DNA from: an uncultured Bacteroidota bacterium | GTDB taxonomy: Bacteria; Bacteroidota; Bacteroidia; Chitinophagales; Chitinophagaceae | Length of the DNA stretch: 64,000 nt | NCBI GenBank assembly: GCA_903824665.1 | Contig: CAIJXT010000005.1 | Coordinates: 28,050 to 92,049 of the forward strand | Direction: 5' to 3' | Part shown: positions 7,809 to 17,124 of the stretch, one piece after another | Numbering within the stretch: the first letter of the stretch is position 1 | Layout of the letters: each line of letters opens with the position of its first letter | The notes under the pieces: model-generated | The model's database searches: none | The model's input: only the letters and a program-made list of their open reading frames with translations | Told to the model about the DNA's origin: nothing | Position numbers and translations under genes: made by a program

Positions 7809-9755
7809 CTATTTGATAGCTGCTTTTCGCGTCAGTTTTTCAACAAATTCGGGAGAGGTTTTATAACCCAATTCGCGGGCCTTTAACACGTAACGATAAG
7901 CCTTTGCGGCATCGCCCGTGGAATCGTAGGCAACGCTAAGATTGTAGGCTGCAGATTGCTGTACATCCTTCGAATTCATTTTTACCGCGATTTCCCAATC
8001 CTGAATTGCCAATCGCATCTGGTTGGTGCCGAAATAGGCGCAGCCCCGTAAAAAATAATAAAACGGATTGTTGCTGTTGAGCTTCATCAGCATATCGTAC
8101 TGCATAATGGCCGGCGCATATTGCTGTGTTTGTACAGATTGATTGGCTATACCTGCCATTGCCTTTTCTGCGTCTGCCGGATTGAGGGAAATAGCCTTGA
8201 TATACCTTCGGAAAGCACCGAGAGAATCGCCCTGACGGACAAAAGCCACAGCACTGTCTATATAAGCCATAAAACTTTTATCACCCGGCACTGCCTGCAT
8301 AGCAGAACTAAAACCCGGTGCACCAGTGCCCTGTAATGCCTGCAGGGCTTCGATCTTCGCGATATTCGCTTTCACTTTATCATCAGCAGCATTGATAGTA
8401 GCCAGCAATCCATAATCTGCCATCGCCTTATCCAGTTCACCAATACTGAAATAATAATTGCCCCGCCACTTGTAGGAAAGCAAAGCCCTGTAAGGGTATT
8501 TCTCAATGGCATCAGACAGCAGTGTCTCAGAATTTTGCCAAACTTTAGTGCGCTCAAAGCAGAGAAATGCCATACCGGCGGATGCCAGAAACACCAGCAC
8601 AATTGCAGACTGCCTGAATGCAGGAAAATGATCAATAAACTTGTGTATCAAATAACCCAGCAAAAAAAGCAAACCTATATATGCCACATAGGAATACCGG
8701 TCGGACATGATGGCGGCCCCTACAGAAATGAACTGTAAAACAAAAACAACATTGACGAGGAAGAACCCCATGCCAAATAAGTAAATGCGCAGATATGGGC
8801 TTTTGCGCCGGTACAGGTACCATGTAGGCAACAGGATAACTGCCAGCGCTATAAACGGCGCAGCATAATATATACCAGGCAGACTGCCGGAAATGTAGCG
8901 ATAAGGGTATGGATAAAAAGTGGAGAGATAGGTGGGGTTGAAAAGTTTGGAGATGTACATAACAAAACCATACGCAGCATACATAACACGCTCAGCTACT
9001 GTAAGGACTCCGAATGATGCAACAGCTCCAGTGCGGCTCTGCGTATAAAAAGCCATACCACCGCATAATAGTGAAAAGAGAAAAAACGCGATCTTTTCTG
9101 TCAACAGTTTTTTAGTCATGGAACGCTGAAAAAGCACATCAAGACACAACAGTGAGAGCGGGAAAACAACAGCCATAGGCTTGGACAAACACGACAAAAC
9201 AAAAAGTGCAAAAGTGACCCACAACCATCGGGGCTGAAGCGCATCTAAGTAGCGCAGGTAAGTAATAAGCCCTGCAATGTAGAAAAATGCATACAGCACA
9301 TCTTTGCGTTCAGATATCCAGGCTACCGATTCAACATGCATCGGGTGAATACCAAACCATAAAGCACCAAATGACGCTATGAACAAACCGGCATTTTCTT
9401 TGAGCAACAGCCTCTTGCATAAACGGACAAACAGAAAAAAGATCAGGATAGAATTGAGGATATGAATCAGGACATTTGTTAGGTAGTATGACCATGGATT
9501 GAGGCCGGCAAAATGATAGTTGAGAGCTAGCGACAACATACATAACGGATGGTAATTGTTTTTGGTAATATCCTCTGTGAATATCACTTTAAGATTCTCT
9601 GCTGAAAATGATGTGATGTATTTGTCATTGGTGACATAGAAGTCGTCATCCCAGTTAGTAAACTGATTCTGCAGTGTGTGGCTGAAACACAGAAAAACAA
9701 CAATACTGAGAACGGTAATTATGAGGGTCTTTTGGGCTGTTAAAGACAAGTTCAT
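7809..9755 (-). CDS. GT-C membrane glycosyltransferase with TPR repeats (TMTC-like)
   Basis: A 648-residue polytopic protein with about 10-12 predicted membrane helices (residues 10-410) and a soluble C-terminal TPR region (about 430-648). The first loop after helix 1 holds NWDDDFYVTND, with the paired acidic residues expected of a GT-C metal-binding loop, and GIHPMHVESVAWISERKDVL (about residue 135) is the conserved signature of this TMTC/O-mannosyltransferase-like group. The TPR part includes the pattern A..DYG and PADAEKAMAGIA. Such proteins are thought to glycosylate exported proteins on the periplasmic side using lipid-linked sugars; the actual substrate is not shown by sequence. Confidence 0.8.
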   Translation of the reverse strand: MNLSLTAQKTLIITVLSIVVFLCFSHTLQNQFTNWDDDFYVTNDKYITSFSAENLKVIFTEDITKNNYHPLCMLSLALNYHFAGLNPWSYYLTNVLIHILNSILIFFLFVRLCKRLLLKENAGLFIASFGALWFGIHPMHVESVAWISERKDVLYAFFYIAGLITYLRYLDALQPRWLWVTFALFVLSCLSKPMAVVFPLSLLCLDVLFQRSMTKKLLTEKIAFFLFSLLCGGMAFYTQSRTGAVASFGVLTVAERVMYAAYGFVMYISKLFNPTYLSTFYPYPYRYISGSLPGIYYAAPFIALAVILLPTWYLYRRKSPYLRIYLFGMGFFLVNVVFVLQFISVGAAIMSDRYSYVAYIGLLFLLGYLIHKFIDHFPAFRQSAIVLVFLASAGMAFLCFERTKVWQNSETLLSDAIEKYPYRALLSYKWRGNYYFSIGELDKAMADYGLLATINAADDKVKANIAKIEALQALQGTGAPGFSSAMQAVPGDKSFMAYIDSAVAFVRQGDSLGAFRRYIKAISLNPADAEKAMAGIANQSVQTQQYAPAIMQYDMLMKLNSNNPFYYFLRGCAYFGTNQMRLAIQDWEIAVKMNSKDVQQSAAYNLSVAYDSTGDAAKAYRYVLKARELGYKTSPEFVEKLTRKAAIK

Positions 9756-9970
9756 AAGGATTTGTCAGATTAAAAAGGAATGCATCAAAGTAAACCTTTT
9801 TTTTTGACTGTCGAAAATCTGAGCATGTACAAAATGACTGATGTGCACGTAGCAATCCGAATCTGCGCGCCTTTGGGAAGGCATAAAAAACTAATTCAAC
9901 GTTTTTTTTCTGTTGCATTAAACCCGGCAAATAAAATAGAATCAAATACACGAACCAAAAACAAAAAACT

Positions 9971-10246
9971 ATGAATACGAGAATCATTTTGGGAATAGGT
10001 GCTGCTGTGATTGCGCTGACATTTACAGGCATTGAAAGTAAGGCTCAGCGCAGGTGCGGTACCACTGTGTCTGTATACCATTACCCGCCGCCAGCAAGGT
10101 ATTGTGCACCTGCACCAAGGTATTGCTCTCCCCCACCCGTTACTTACTACTACGGCCGGCCGCGGCTGGTACCCCCCCGGCGTTATGCATACAGGCATCC
10201 GGCAGGCTACCGGTACAACCGCCACGGGCATGGCCGCTGCAGGTAG
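9971..10246 (+). CDS. Small secreted Tyr/Pro/Arg-rich protein
   Basis: A 91-residue hypothetical protein. Residues 1-25 form a clear Sec signal peptide (MNTRIILGIGAAVIALTFTG, cleavage near SKA-QR). The mature part is dominated by Tyr, Pro, Arg and His, with near-repeats such as PPARYCAPAPRYCSPPP and RYAYRHPAGYRY, and four cysteines. Similar short basic YXH/YRP proteins are common but uncharacterised in Bacteroidota. It is monocistronic and followed by a good intrinsic terminator at 10275, which supports it being real. The function is unknown. Confidence 0.6.
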   Translation: MNTRIILGIGAAVIALTFTGIESKAQRRCGTTVSVYHYPPPARYCAPAPRYCSPPPVTYYYGRPRLVPPRRYAYRHPAGYRYNRHGHGRCR

Positions 10247-10274
10247 CCAGAGCTGATCAATTGAATATCCATTC

Positions 10275-10320
10275 CCCACAGGTCACGATAGAAATTCGGT
10301 GATCTGTGGGTTTCTTTTTT
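10275..10320 (+). terminator. Intrinsic terminator
   Basis: Arms CCCACAGGTCAC (10275-10286) and GTGATCTGTGGG (10299-10310) pair with one G-U, followed by TTTCTTTTTT. It sits 28 bases after the small secreted protein gene. Confidence 0.85.
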
Positions 10321-10427
10321 CAAATATGCCACGAATTAGTTATAAAAAACCGTATATTAGCAGCTGATGCCAACGGCAACCATCATCTGGAAAGCCGGCA
10401 AATATTAACCTTACAAATTATACAAAA

Positions 10428-10766
10428 ATGGACCAACAGAAAGCTGACATGTTCATTGCCACAAATGCAAAATTTTTTGAAAGCCACCTGATTCCGCATA
10501 TTAATGAAATGCTGACGCGGGCAGATGATTCAAAATTCATCGTTTTGCAATCTTTAGGTCTTAAAGACCCTACAATGATGTTGATTGTTTCGATCTTCGG
10601 AGGCAATCTGGGTATAGATCGCTTCATGGTTGGTGATACCGGATTGGGTATTGGTAAACTGCTTACCTGCGGCGGTCTGGGTATATGGACGATAGTAGAC
10701 TGGTTCATGATTCAGGGCAGGACCCGCGAACTGAACTTTGCCAAACTGCAGCGGGCAATGCTATAA
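10428..10766 (+). CDS. TM2 domain membrane protein
   Basis: A 112-residue protein with a TM2 domain: two membrane helices (about residues 45-65 and 70-90) linked by the GIDRFMVGDTGLGIGKLLT turn, then GGLGIWTIVDWFMI. The N-terminal 45 residues are soluble and helical, and the basic TRELNFAKLQ tail faces the cytoplasm by the positive-inside pattern. Biochemical function of TM2 proteins is not established. It begins a tight plus-strand run with DUF2752, DUF4870 and M48 genes (gaps of 8, 9 and -1 bases), so an operon is likely. Confidence 0.85.
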   Translation: MDQQKADMFIATNAKFFESHLIPHINEMLTRADDSKFIVLQSLGLKDPTMMLIVSIFGGNLGIDRFMVGDTGLGIGKLLTCGGLGIWTIVDWFMIQGRTRELNFAKLQRAML

Positions 10767-10774
10767 CACTAACC

Positions 10775-11185
10775 ATGACCAGGTCAAGGTTGTATGTTTT
10801 TATGTCATTTTTATCCCTGGCCGGTTTCGGCTGGGTGATACTGAATTTGTTGCAGCCCGGAAAGATGCAAGCGCTAAGTGCTTGTCCTTTCAGGGCAGTT
10901 ACCGGGATTCCGTGTCCGGCCTGCAACAGTACACACTCCGTAGTGAAGATCATTCAGCTCAACTGGATAGGCGCTTGGTTTGACAACCCGTTAGGGTTTG
11001 TACTTACCGCGGGTCTGTTTGTTTTTCCAGTATGGATCTTATTCGATACAGTAAGGGCGAAGAGTACGTTTTACGAATGGTATCTTGCGACAGAGCAGTT
11101 TGTACGCCGGCGTTGGGTAGCTATCCCACTTATTGCTATTGTGGTTGCAAACTGGCTATGGAGTATCCATAAATTCACCCATTAA
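10775..11185 (+). CDS. DUF2752 membrane protein
   Basis: A 136-residue protein. The ATG at 10775 is preferred over an upstream in-frame ATG at 10685 because it starts 8 bases after the TM2 stop and begins directly with a membrane segment (YVFMSFLSLAGFGWVIL). The DUF2752 signature CPFRAVTGIPCPACNSTHS is at about residues 34-52, including the Cys-Pro-x-Cys cluster and the position where many relatives have TR. Three membrane helices are predicted. DUF2752 genes often sit beside TM2 genes, as here. Function unknown; the cysteines could bind metal, but that is only a guess. Confidence 0.8.
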   Translation: MTRSRLYVFMSFLSLAGFGWVILNLLQPGKMQALSACPFRAVTGIPCPACNSTHSVVKIIQLNWIGAWFDNPLGFVLTAGLFVFPVWILFDTVRAKSTFYEWYLATEQFVRRRWVAIPLIAIVVANWLWSIHKFTH

Positions 11186-11194
11186 AGCACACTA

Positions 11195-11665
11195 ATGACC
11201 GAAGGTTTTGCATATACGCCTAATGAAATGGAGCTTGAAAAAGCATCGAACGGGTACCTGATGTCGCTGATAGCTGTGATGGCAGGCATGCCTTTGCCGA
11301 TCATAAACCTGATGGCAACATTGTTTTTTTATCTGGGTAATAGAAAAAGCACCTGGTTTGTACGGTGGCATTGCACCCAAATGCTACTATCGCAACTCAC
11401 TGTGCTGATAGTGAATAGCATCGGTTTTTCCTGGACACTGTCAGTGCTCTGGGGATCGTCCATACTATCGAACAACTATATTGCGTATATGATCACAATT
11501 GTGCTTTTCAACCTCGCAGAGTTTGTTGTGACGATAGCTCTGGCGGTAAAAACCAGAAATGGGGAACATGTACGTCTGTGGTTGTGGGGCGCACTCACTG
11601 ATCGTATCTGCAAGCAGCGGACAACAGAACAACACTATTTTGCATTGCCGGAAAATCACCAATAA
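11195..11665 (+). CDS. DUF4870-like membrane protein
   Basis: A 156-residue protein with three or four membrane helices. The pattern MPLPIINLMATLFFYLGNRK followed by FVRWHCTQMLL matches the DUF4870/Tic20-like group of small integral membrane proteins of unknown role. It lies 9 bases after the DUF2752 gene, and its stop codon overlaps the start of the M48 peptidase gene (TAATG at 11663-11667), which suggests translational coupling. Confidence 0.68.
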   Translation: MTEGFAYTPNEMELEKASNGYLMSLIAVMAGMPLPIINLMATLFFYLGNRKSTWFVRWHCTQMLLSQLTVLIVNSIGFSWTLSVLWGSSILSNNYIAYMITIVLFNLAEFVVTIALAVKTRNGEHVRLWLWGALTDRICKQRTTEQHYFALPENHQ

Positions 11666-12468
11666 TGGGAAAAATAACACTACAAATACTTGTCGTTGTC
11701 GGAATATTTCTGGGGATATGGTTCGTCTTCAGCCAGATTGATTTTGTAAAAATGCTACACCTCAACAAGATCAGTAAGCGAATGGAAGACAAGATCGGCG
11801 AGGTGATCATGGAAACCATAGAAAAGACAAACAAAATAGGCAAACGGGATGAGGGCGGTGAAATACTCGACAAGATAAAGGAACGCCTGTGCGAGGGCGC
11901 AGCAATCAATAAGCGCGACATACATGTGCACCTGGTGGAGAGTAGTGAGATCAATGCATTTGCATTGCCAGGAAACCATCTGGTGGTATATACCGGTCTG
12001 ATAAAACGATGCGACAGTGTTTCGGAATTATGCGGAGTAATGGCACATGAGATTGGGCACTTGCAACTAAAACATGTAATGAAGCGGCTTGCCGGCAAAA
12101 TGGGCATTACAGTGCTTGCATCTGTGGTGACGAATGGCAACTCGGAAGTAGTAGGGAATATCATTGAGCTGCTGTCATCATCAGCCTTTGAGCGTAAGCA
12201 GGAAGCTGAGGCCGATGCTTTTGCTGTCGATTGTCTGCACCGAGCTCATATCAATCAGGAAGGCTTCTCGAACTTCATGCTGAAAATTGCAGAAATACAT
12301 TCGGCGGTACCTGAAGTAATGGAATGGATCAGTTCGCATCCGGACTCGAGAAAAAGGGCTGAAGAAATACGCACCCTAGCCAGCAAAAAGGGAGCGACCA
12401 AGCACACGGAAGTCATCAGCGAAGCAGACTGGCAAGAGTTAAAAGACGCTGCTGCTAATCTGAACTGA
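11665..12468 (+). CDS. M48 family metallopeptidase
   Basis: A 267-residue zinc peptidase. The N-terminal membrane segment (about residues 6-23, ILVVVGIFLGIWFVF) anchors it. The catalytic HEIGH motif is at residues 128-132, with a third-ligand region at ERKQEAEADAFA (about residues 173-184), and SSHPDSRKRAEEI near 230 fits the family's C-terminal conserved segment. M48 enzymes of this type (LoiP, BepA, YfgC relatives) degrade misfolded envelope proteins. The gene overlaps the preceding small membrane protein gene by one base, so it is likely the last gene of the TM2 operon. No signal for cleavage was seen, so membrane anchoring is inferred. Confidence 0.9.
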   Translation: MGKITLQILVVVGIFLGIWFVFSQIDFVKMLHLNKISKRMEDKIGEVIMETIEKTNKIGKRDEGGEILDKIKERLCEGAAINKRDIHVHLVESSEINAFALPGNHLVVYTGLIKRCDSVSELCGVMAHEIGHLQLKHVMKRLAGKMGITVLASVVTNGNSEVVGNIIELLSSSAFERKQEAEADAFAVDCLHRAHINQEGFSNFMLKIAEIHSAVPEVMEWISSHPDSRKRAEEIRTLASKKGATKHTEVISEADWQELKDAAANLN

Positions 12469-12622
12469 CCTAACCCACCCTTGAAAAATGATACACCCCG
12501 GACTACTCATAGGCTGCGGGGATGCAATTGACTGAGTGACAAAGAAAAATGTGCACTTCCCTCGATATATTGAAGTATTTCTTTTACTTTTATTTCCATT
12601 CTTAAAACAGAAACTGGCAAAC

Positions 12623-13036
12623 ATGAAAAAAGCGATTTTTCTTTTCTATATTTTAGTGATGACATGCTGCACAACGAAAGTAGCGACAGCGCAGGAAAAA
12701 CAAAAAGCCAGGATCAGCCTCATCAGGCAAAATGGCAATACCGTTGCACTCACTGTAACATCGTCGACAGAATTTTATATGGGTGGCAACAAACATGTGC
12801 TTTATATAGGCACAAAAAAATATGACCTGTATGATCAGAACAATATTGATGGACGTGGCATGCTCAAATTCTTTCTGCCAACAGCCGACTATAAAGCAAT
12901 GAAAAACGGAACACCGGTATATCTCTCGTATGGCGAACTGGAAATAGACAATGAACAGCAGTTGGCAGAAATGAGCAAAGATGCAGACACCAAGTGCTGG
13001 TATCTGGGCAAGCTAAATAAGAAGGTACAGAAATAG
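12623..13036 (+). CDS. Hypothetical secreted protein
   Basis: A 137-residue protein starting at ATG 12623, chosen because it opens with a good signal peptide (MKKAIFLFYILVMTCCTTKV). The cut may be at ATA-QE, or a lipobox-like TCC could be lipidated. The mature part alternates short beta strands and ends in KKVQK. It has no recognised domain. A KMSKDADTKCWYLGKL-like end and single cysteine give no functional clue. It is 48 bases upstream of the T9SS hydrolase gene on the same strand and may be co-transcribed with it. Confidence 0.6.
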   Translation: MKKAIFLFYILVMTCCTTKVATAQEKQKARISLIRQNGNTVALTVTSSTEFYMGGNKHVLYIGTKKYDLYDQNNIDGRGMLKFFLPTADYKAMKNGTPVYLSYGELEIDNEQQLAEMSKDADTKCWYLGKLNKKVQK

Positions 13037-13084
13037 CAGGAAACGGGCAACAATCAATCATTTACTTCAATCTTACCGAAAAGC

Positions 13085-15364
13085 ATGAGCACCAATAAAT
13101 TTATTCGCTTTATCAGTACCCTTTTCATTACGCTTGCTGCAAGTACAGCCGGTATGGCACAAACTACTCCTGATCCCGGTATAGTGGGTACCTATGCAGT
13201 CACGAAAGGTGAGTACAACCTAGGTGATGTGGTTGCCGATCTGGACAGCCTGACACCAAACGCTGAAGTGAGGGCATCGGTACACTATCCAACTTCTCTC
13301 ACGGGCGGACCATTCCCGGTTATAGTACTGCTGCATGGCAGGCATTCAACATGTTACCGCACTACTTCACCTTACAATGCGACAAGCGCCTGGCCATGCC
13401 CCACCGGTTATGCCTCAATAGAAAGTTTTCAGGGCTATGATTATCATGCCCGGTTCATGGCCAGCCATGGCTACATCGTGATCTCCATATCATGTAACGC
13501 CATCAACGCGGTTGATGGCAGCATGTCGAACTCTGGCATGCCAGCAAGGGGTCAACTGGTGCAGTATCACCTGAACCTGTGGAATACATGGAACACAACA
13601 GGTGGAGCGCCAACATCGCTAGGTGCACCAGGCATGTTTGTGGGTAAACTGAACATGCAGAAAATAGGCACCATGGGACACTCACGCGGTGGCGAAGGTG
13701 TTGTCTACAATGCATTGCTGAACAGGTCGCTGGGCAGCCCATATGGGATAAAGGCAGTACTTACACTCGCTCCTGTAGATTTTTTCAGGAAGGTACTCAA
13801 TGGTATACCGTTGATGAACATTGCACCGTATTGCGACGGAGATGTATCAAACATACAGGGTGTCCATTTTTATGACGACGCCCGCTATACAGATGTCACC
13901 GATGAGACGCCCAAGTATTCTATATTGATGATGGGCGCCAACCACAATTTTTATAACACAGTATGGACTCCGGGCTCATATATCGCCGGCACCTCGGACG
14001 ACTGGGGTGCAACCAGCACAGATCCGCATTGCGGACCAGCTAACGCTGCCAACAAGCGCTTCGATACCACGAAACAAAAAATGGCTTACAATACATATGC
14101 AAGTGCATTCTTCAGGCAACACGTGGGAGGTGAGCAACAGTTTGCGCCTATTCTTGAAGCCCGCGACATCATTCCGCCAGCAACGTCACTGCTGGATACT
14201 ACTAATGTTTTTATGTCTTATCATCCCGGCAGAACAGAACGCCTGGACATAAACAGGACCGATACCATACCCAACGAAACTACCAATACAATGGGAAGTC
14301 CGGTAACACAGTTCGGCCTTGTATCATCGGGAATATGCGGTGGGGGACTTGCTATCCCACTATGTGCTGTGGCTACACAAATAGCAAAAGAACCACACCG
14401 CGGAACCGCATCCCTGAAAGGACTGGCACAAATGGGTATGAGGTGGAATGACACTGCAGACTGGTATATGAATGATATACCTGCTGCCAGTCAGGACCTT
14501 ACGCTGATAGACGGTGTACAATTCAGAGCAGCACTGCGCTACAATGAATGTACTCCCGGCCAGGGCCTGGACTTCACCGTGCAGCTTATAGACTCTGCCG
14601 GCAATATAGCAAGCAAGCGTGTGCACGACTACAGCTATGCATTATTTTATCCACCGGGCACCAGTACTACATTGCTGCCCAAAGTGATGTTTAACACTAT
14701 CAGGATACCGATAAGCAGTTTCTCCGGTATCAACCGTGCAAAGGTGCGTAAAGTCAAATTCCTCTTCAATAAAACAGCAGCAGGATCGCTACTGATCAGT
14801 GATCTTGCCTTTGTGCAATCAAAATGTGGTAAGGTTAATGGTACTTTTGGATTTACCTATGACACAGTAGGATATGACGTTTCATTCTTTGATACCGTGA
14901 CCTTTAACACGGGAGATACGATGACCCGCCTATGGAACTTCGGCAATCCCGCATCAGGTACAAATGATACATCAACACTGCACAACCCAACCCATGTATT
15001 TACTAGCCCGGGCACCTATACAGTATGCATGTATACAATAGCCAGACGAGTAAACAAATGGATTTGCACCGATACGCTGTGTACAACCATCACAATCACG
15101 CCACCGATCCTGGTGCCGGAAGTGCCGGTCGCAGAACAGCTGATCACAATCGTGCCTAACCCTGCAAGAGACTTTCTGCAAATATCCGGCGCAGAAAAGA
15201 CAGATGTTCTCAGACTCATCAATGCTGTTGGCCAGATTGTAATGACAACCAATCTGACAGAACCAATTGTGAACCTGCCAGCACACCTTGCCGACGGTGT
15301 TTATTATGTTATCATCCAGACCAGCAAAGGAATGGTTCATAAAAAACTGGTCATCACAAGATAA
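13085..15364 (+). CDS. T9SS-secreted alpha/beta hydrolase with PKD domain
   Basis: A 759-residue exported enzyme. It has a signal peptide (about residues 1-25), then an alpha/beta-hydrolase domain (about residues 60-340) with the oxyanion-hole segment VIVLLHGRHS, the nucleophile elbow GHSRGG (Ser200), a likely acid in YCDGDV and a likely His in GANHNFYN. A beta-rich middle region follows, then a PKD-like domain (about 583-655, with HVFTSPGTYTVCMYTI) and a C-terminal type A T9SS sorting domain (about 690-759, with IVPNPARDFLQI and LADGVYYVII). The fold is that of extracellular esterases and lipases, including the PET-hydrolase/dienelactone group; substrate unknown. The GNAT gene starts immediately after its stop codon. 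Confidence 0.87.
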   Translation: MSTNKFIRFISTLFITLAASTAGMAQTTPDPGIVGTYAVTKGEYNLGDVVADLDSLTPNAEVRASVHYPTSLTGGPFPVIVLLHGRHSTCYRTTSPYNATSAWPCPTGYASIESFQGYDYHARFMASHGYIVISISCNAINAVDGSMSNSGMPARGQLVQYHLNLWNTWNTTGGAPTSLGAPGMFVGKLNMQKIGTMGHSRGGEGVVYNALLNRSLGSPYGIKAVLTLAPVDFFRKVLNGIPLMNIAPYCDGDVSNIQGVHFYDDARYTDVTDETPKYSILMMGANHNFYNTVWTPGSYIAGTSDDWGATSTDPHCGPANAANKRFDTTKQKMAYNTYASAFFRQHVGGEQQFAPILEARDIIPPATSLLDTTNVFMSYHPGRTERLDINRTDTIPNETTNTMGSPVTQFGLVSSGICGGGLAIPLCAVATQIAKEPHRGTASLKGLAQMGMRWNDTADWYMNDIPAASQDLTLIDGVQFRAALRYNECTPGQGLDFTVQLIDSAGNIASKRVHDYSYALFYPPGTSTTLLPKVMFNTIRIPISSFSGINRAKVRKVKFLFNKTAAGSLLISDLAFVQSKCGKVNGTFGFTYDTVGYDVSFFDTVTFNTGDTMTRLWNFGNPASGTNDTSTLHNPTHVFTSPGTYTVCMYTIARRVNKWICTDTLCTTITITPPILVPEVPVAEQLITIVPNPARDFLQISGAEKTDVLRLINAVGQIVMTTNLTEPIVNLPAHLADGVYYVIIQTSKGMVHKKLVITR

Positions 15365-15907
15365 ATGGAACTACAACAAGGTCAATTAGCAGTACGTGAA
15401 ATTTCGCTGGCTGATGTGCCGCTTATAGCCAGATACTGGGTTGATGCAGACCCTGAATACCTTAAAGGAATGGGTGTGGACCTTGCCAAAATGCCAGCGG
15501 AAGGAATGTGGATTTCGATGCTTACCGAACAGGTGAATACTCCTGTCCGTGACCGTAAATCATATGCACTCATCTGGCTGGTAGATGGCGTACCGGCAGG
15601 GCATTGCAATATCAATAAAATCAGCTTTGGCGAAGAAGCATACATGCATCTGCATCTATGGCAACAACCCCATAGGCAAAAAGGTATGGGTGCGGCGCTG
15701 GTGCGTATGTCGCTACCCTATTTCTTCTCCGGTTTTCAGCTGCAACGCATTTATTCGGAACCCTATGCGCTCAATCCGGCACCCAATAAAACGCTGCCCA
15801 GGGCTGGTTTCAGGTTTGTAGGGGAAACTATAACAACACCAGGGATTCTCAACTTTGAACAACCGGTAAATCTGTGGGTGATTGAAAAAAAAGAAAGCAT
15901 TCAGTAG
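15365..15907 (+). CDS. GNAT family N-acetyltransferase
   Basis: A 180-residue acetyltransferase of the RimJ/RimL-like type. It starts with the ATG directly following the hydrolase stop (TAAATG). The acetyl-CoA-binding segment is HRQKGMGAALVRMSL (about residues 101-115), matching the Q/RxxGxG/A loop, and the C-terminal NPAPNKTLPRAGFRFVGE resembles the NxAS...KxGF motif of that subgroup. Substrate (protein N terminus, aminoglycoside or small amine) cannot be told. It ends 14 bases from the convergent lipoprotein gene. Confidence 0.8.
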   Translation: MELQQGQLAVREISLADVPLIARYWVDADPEYLKGMGVDLAKMPAEGMWISMLTEQVNTPVRDRKSYALIWLVDGVPAGHCNINKISFGEEAYMHLHLWQQPHRQKGMGAALVRMSLPYFFSGFQLQRIYSEPYALNPAPNKTLPRAGFRFVGETITTPGILNFEQPVNLWVIEKKESIQ

Positions 15908-15921
15908 CCAAACCCGCCTTG

Positions 15922-17124
15922 CTATTGGGGATTGTAAGCAAATGCCACCTCGTAAGCTTTGTTAGTGAGGTCGCGTGGCATTCTACCCAAAGGGACATCT
16001 TGCTTTTGGGGTGTTGGTTCGCATAGCGTATACTTCTGGCCTTTGTATATGATTGGAGTACCGATTGGCTTGTCGAATTTGACAGCGATTGTAACATGTG
16101 CCGGGTAAGCCAACACTATCATCGGCAGATTGTATATCTCTTTTACCAGATAAAAAAACAATGCTGCGCGGTCTTCGCAGTCGCTGGCATCTGAAAGCAA
16201 AGTCTGTTCTGCAAGCAGGCGCTTCTCTTTACCAAAATGATCTCCATCGGGCTTGTAGAGAAAAGCATATCTGGTAAAACGCATCAGGTAATCGACACCC
16301 TGGCGTGTACCCATATTTTTGATGTTCTCTTTCAATTGCGGAATCAGCGAACTGAAAGTTGCACTGCTCATAGGCATATTAAAATACAACTGGTAATCTG
16401 CTACAGGGTAGTTGGCAAAAATATTCTTGACATTTGAATTCAGTTTGACTTTGAACCTATAGTTCATATTCTGATAGTTGAACTCAATGTCTTTTTCGCT
16501 GTAGTCTTCAGCCCTGAATTCCGGCAAACGGGTAAGCTTGTATGAAAAACCATGTTGCGCGTCCGGCACCTGTAATGCCACTCTGCTAAAAACATTTTTG
16601 GTGAAATCTATACTGCCGTAGTCATGATAATTGAGACAAACATATTGCTTGCCATTGTGCATATGAAACGGTATGTCATAAATATTTTCATCGCACTGCA
16701 CATAAAATAATAGCTGATCGCCGGCGATACTAAGCGTAGCATCGTATCCGGTTCTTGTAAGAAAATACCATTTGTATAATGTATACTGGTGGTAATTACC
16801 CGCCTTGGGGCTAAAAAATTGTGCTGTCTTGCGAATGAGCTGATAATAAAGCCAATCGTCTGGCTGCCTGCGTGATTTGTATTCGCGCAGTGCTGCGATA
16901 ACCGGCTCATATTGGGCTGCATTCATCGCATCGTAAAACGTACGGATACCATCTGCAGACAACGGACCTGAATAATCAACAATCTCTGTTTCTATACCGT
17001 TTACCACAATGCTATCGCCATAAAAGTCGAAATGTACTTGCGTCACCGGCGATTTACCGGAAACGACATTGCTGCTGCATGCTATCAGCAACAAAACAAA
17101 AGATATGGCGCGAAAAACGTTCAA
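15922..17124 (-). CDS. Transglutaminase-like superfamily lipoprotein
   Basis: A 400-residue protein starting with TTG; an in-frame stop lies two codons upstream, and the TTG opens a proper lipoprotein signal (VLLLIACSS, Cys16), so this start is well supported. The C-terminal third carries a transglutaminase/papain-like core: SDCEDRAALFFYLVKEI, in which the Cys would be the nucleophile, followed by AYPAHVTIAV (His) and LCEPTP (acidic third position). Such bacterial proteins are usually envelope proteases or peptide-cleaving enzymes rather than crosslinkers. The N-terminal 250 residues are not recognised. An 11-base inverted repeat lies just upstream (17154-17184). Confidence 0.75.
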   Translation of the reverse strand: MNVFRAISFVLLLIACSSNVVSGKSPVTQVHFDFYGDSIVVNGIETEIVDYSGPLSADGIRTFYDAMNAAQYEPVIAALREYKSRRQPDDWLYYQLIRKTAQFFSPKAGNYHQYTLYKWYFLTRTGYDATLSIAGDQLLFYVQCDENIYDIPFHMHNGKQYVCLNYHDYGSIDFTKNVFSRVALQVPDAQHGFSYKLTRLPEFRAEDYSEKDIEFNYQNMNYRFKVKLNSNVKNIFANYPVADYQLYFNMPMSSATFSSLIPQLKENIKNMGTRQGVDYLMRFTRYAFLYKPDGDHFGKEKRLLAEQTLLSDASDCEDRAALFFYLVKEIYNLPMIVLAYPAHVTIAVKFDKPIGTPIIYKGQKYTLCEPTPQKQDVPLGRMPRDLTNKAYEVAFAYNPQ

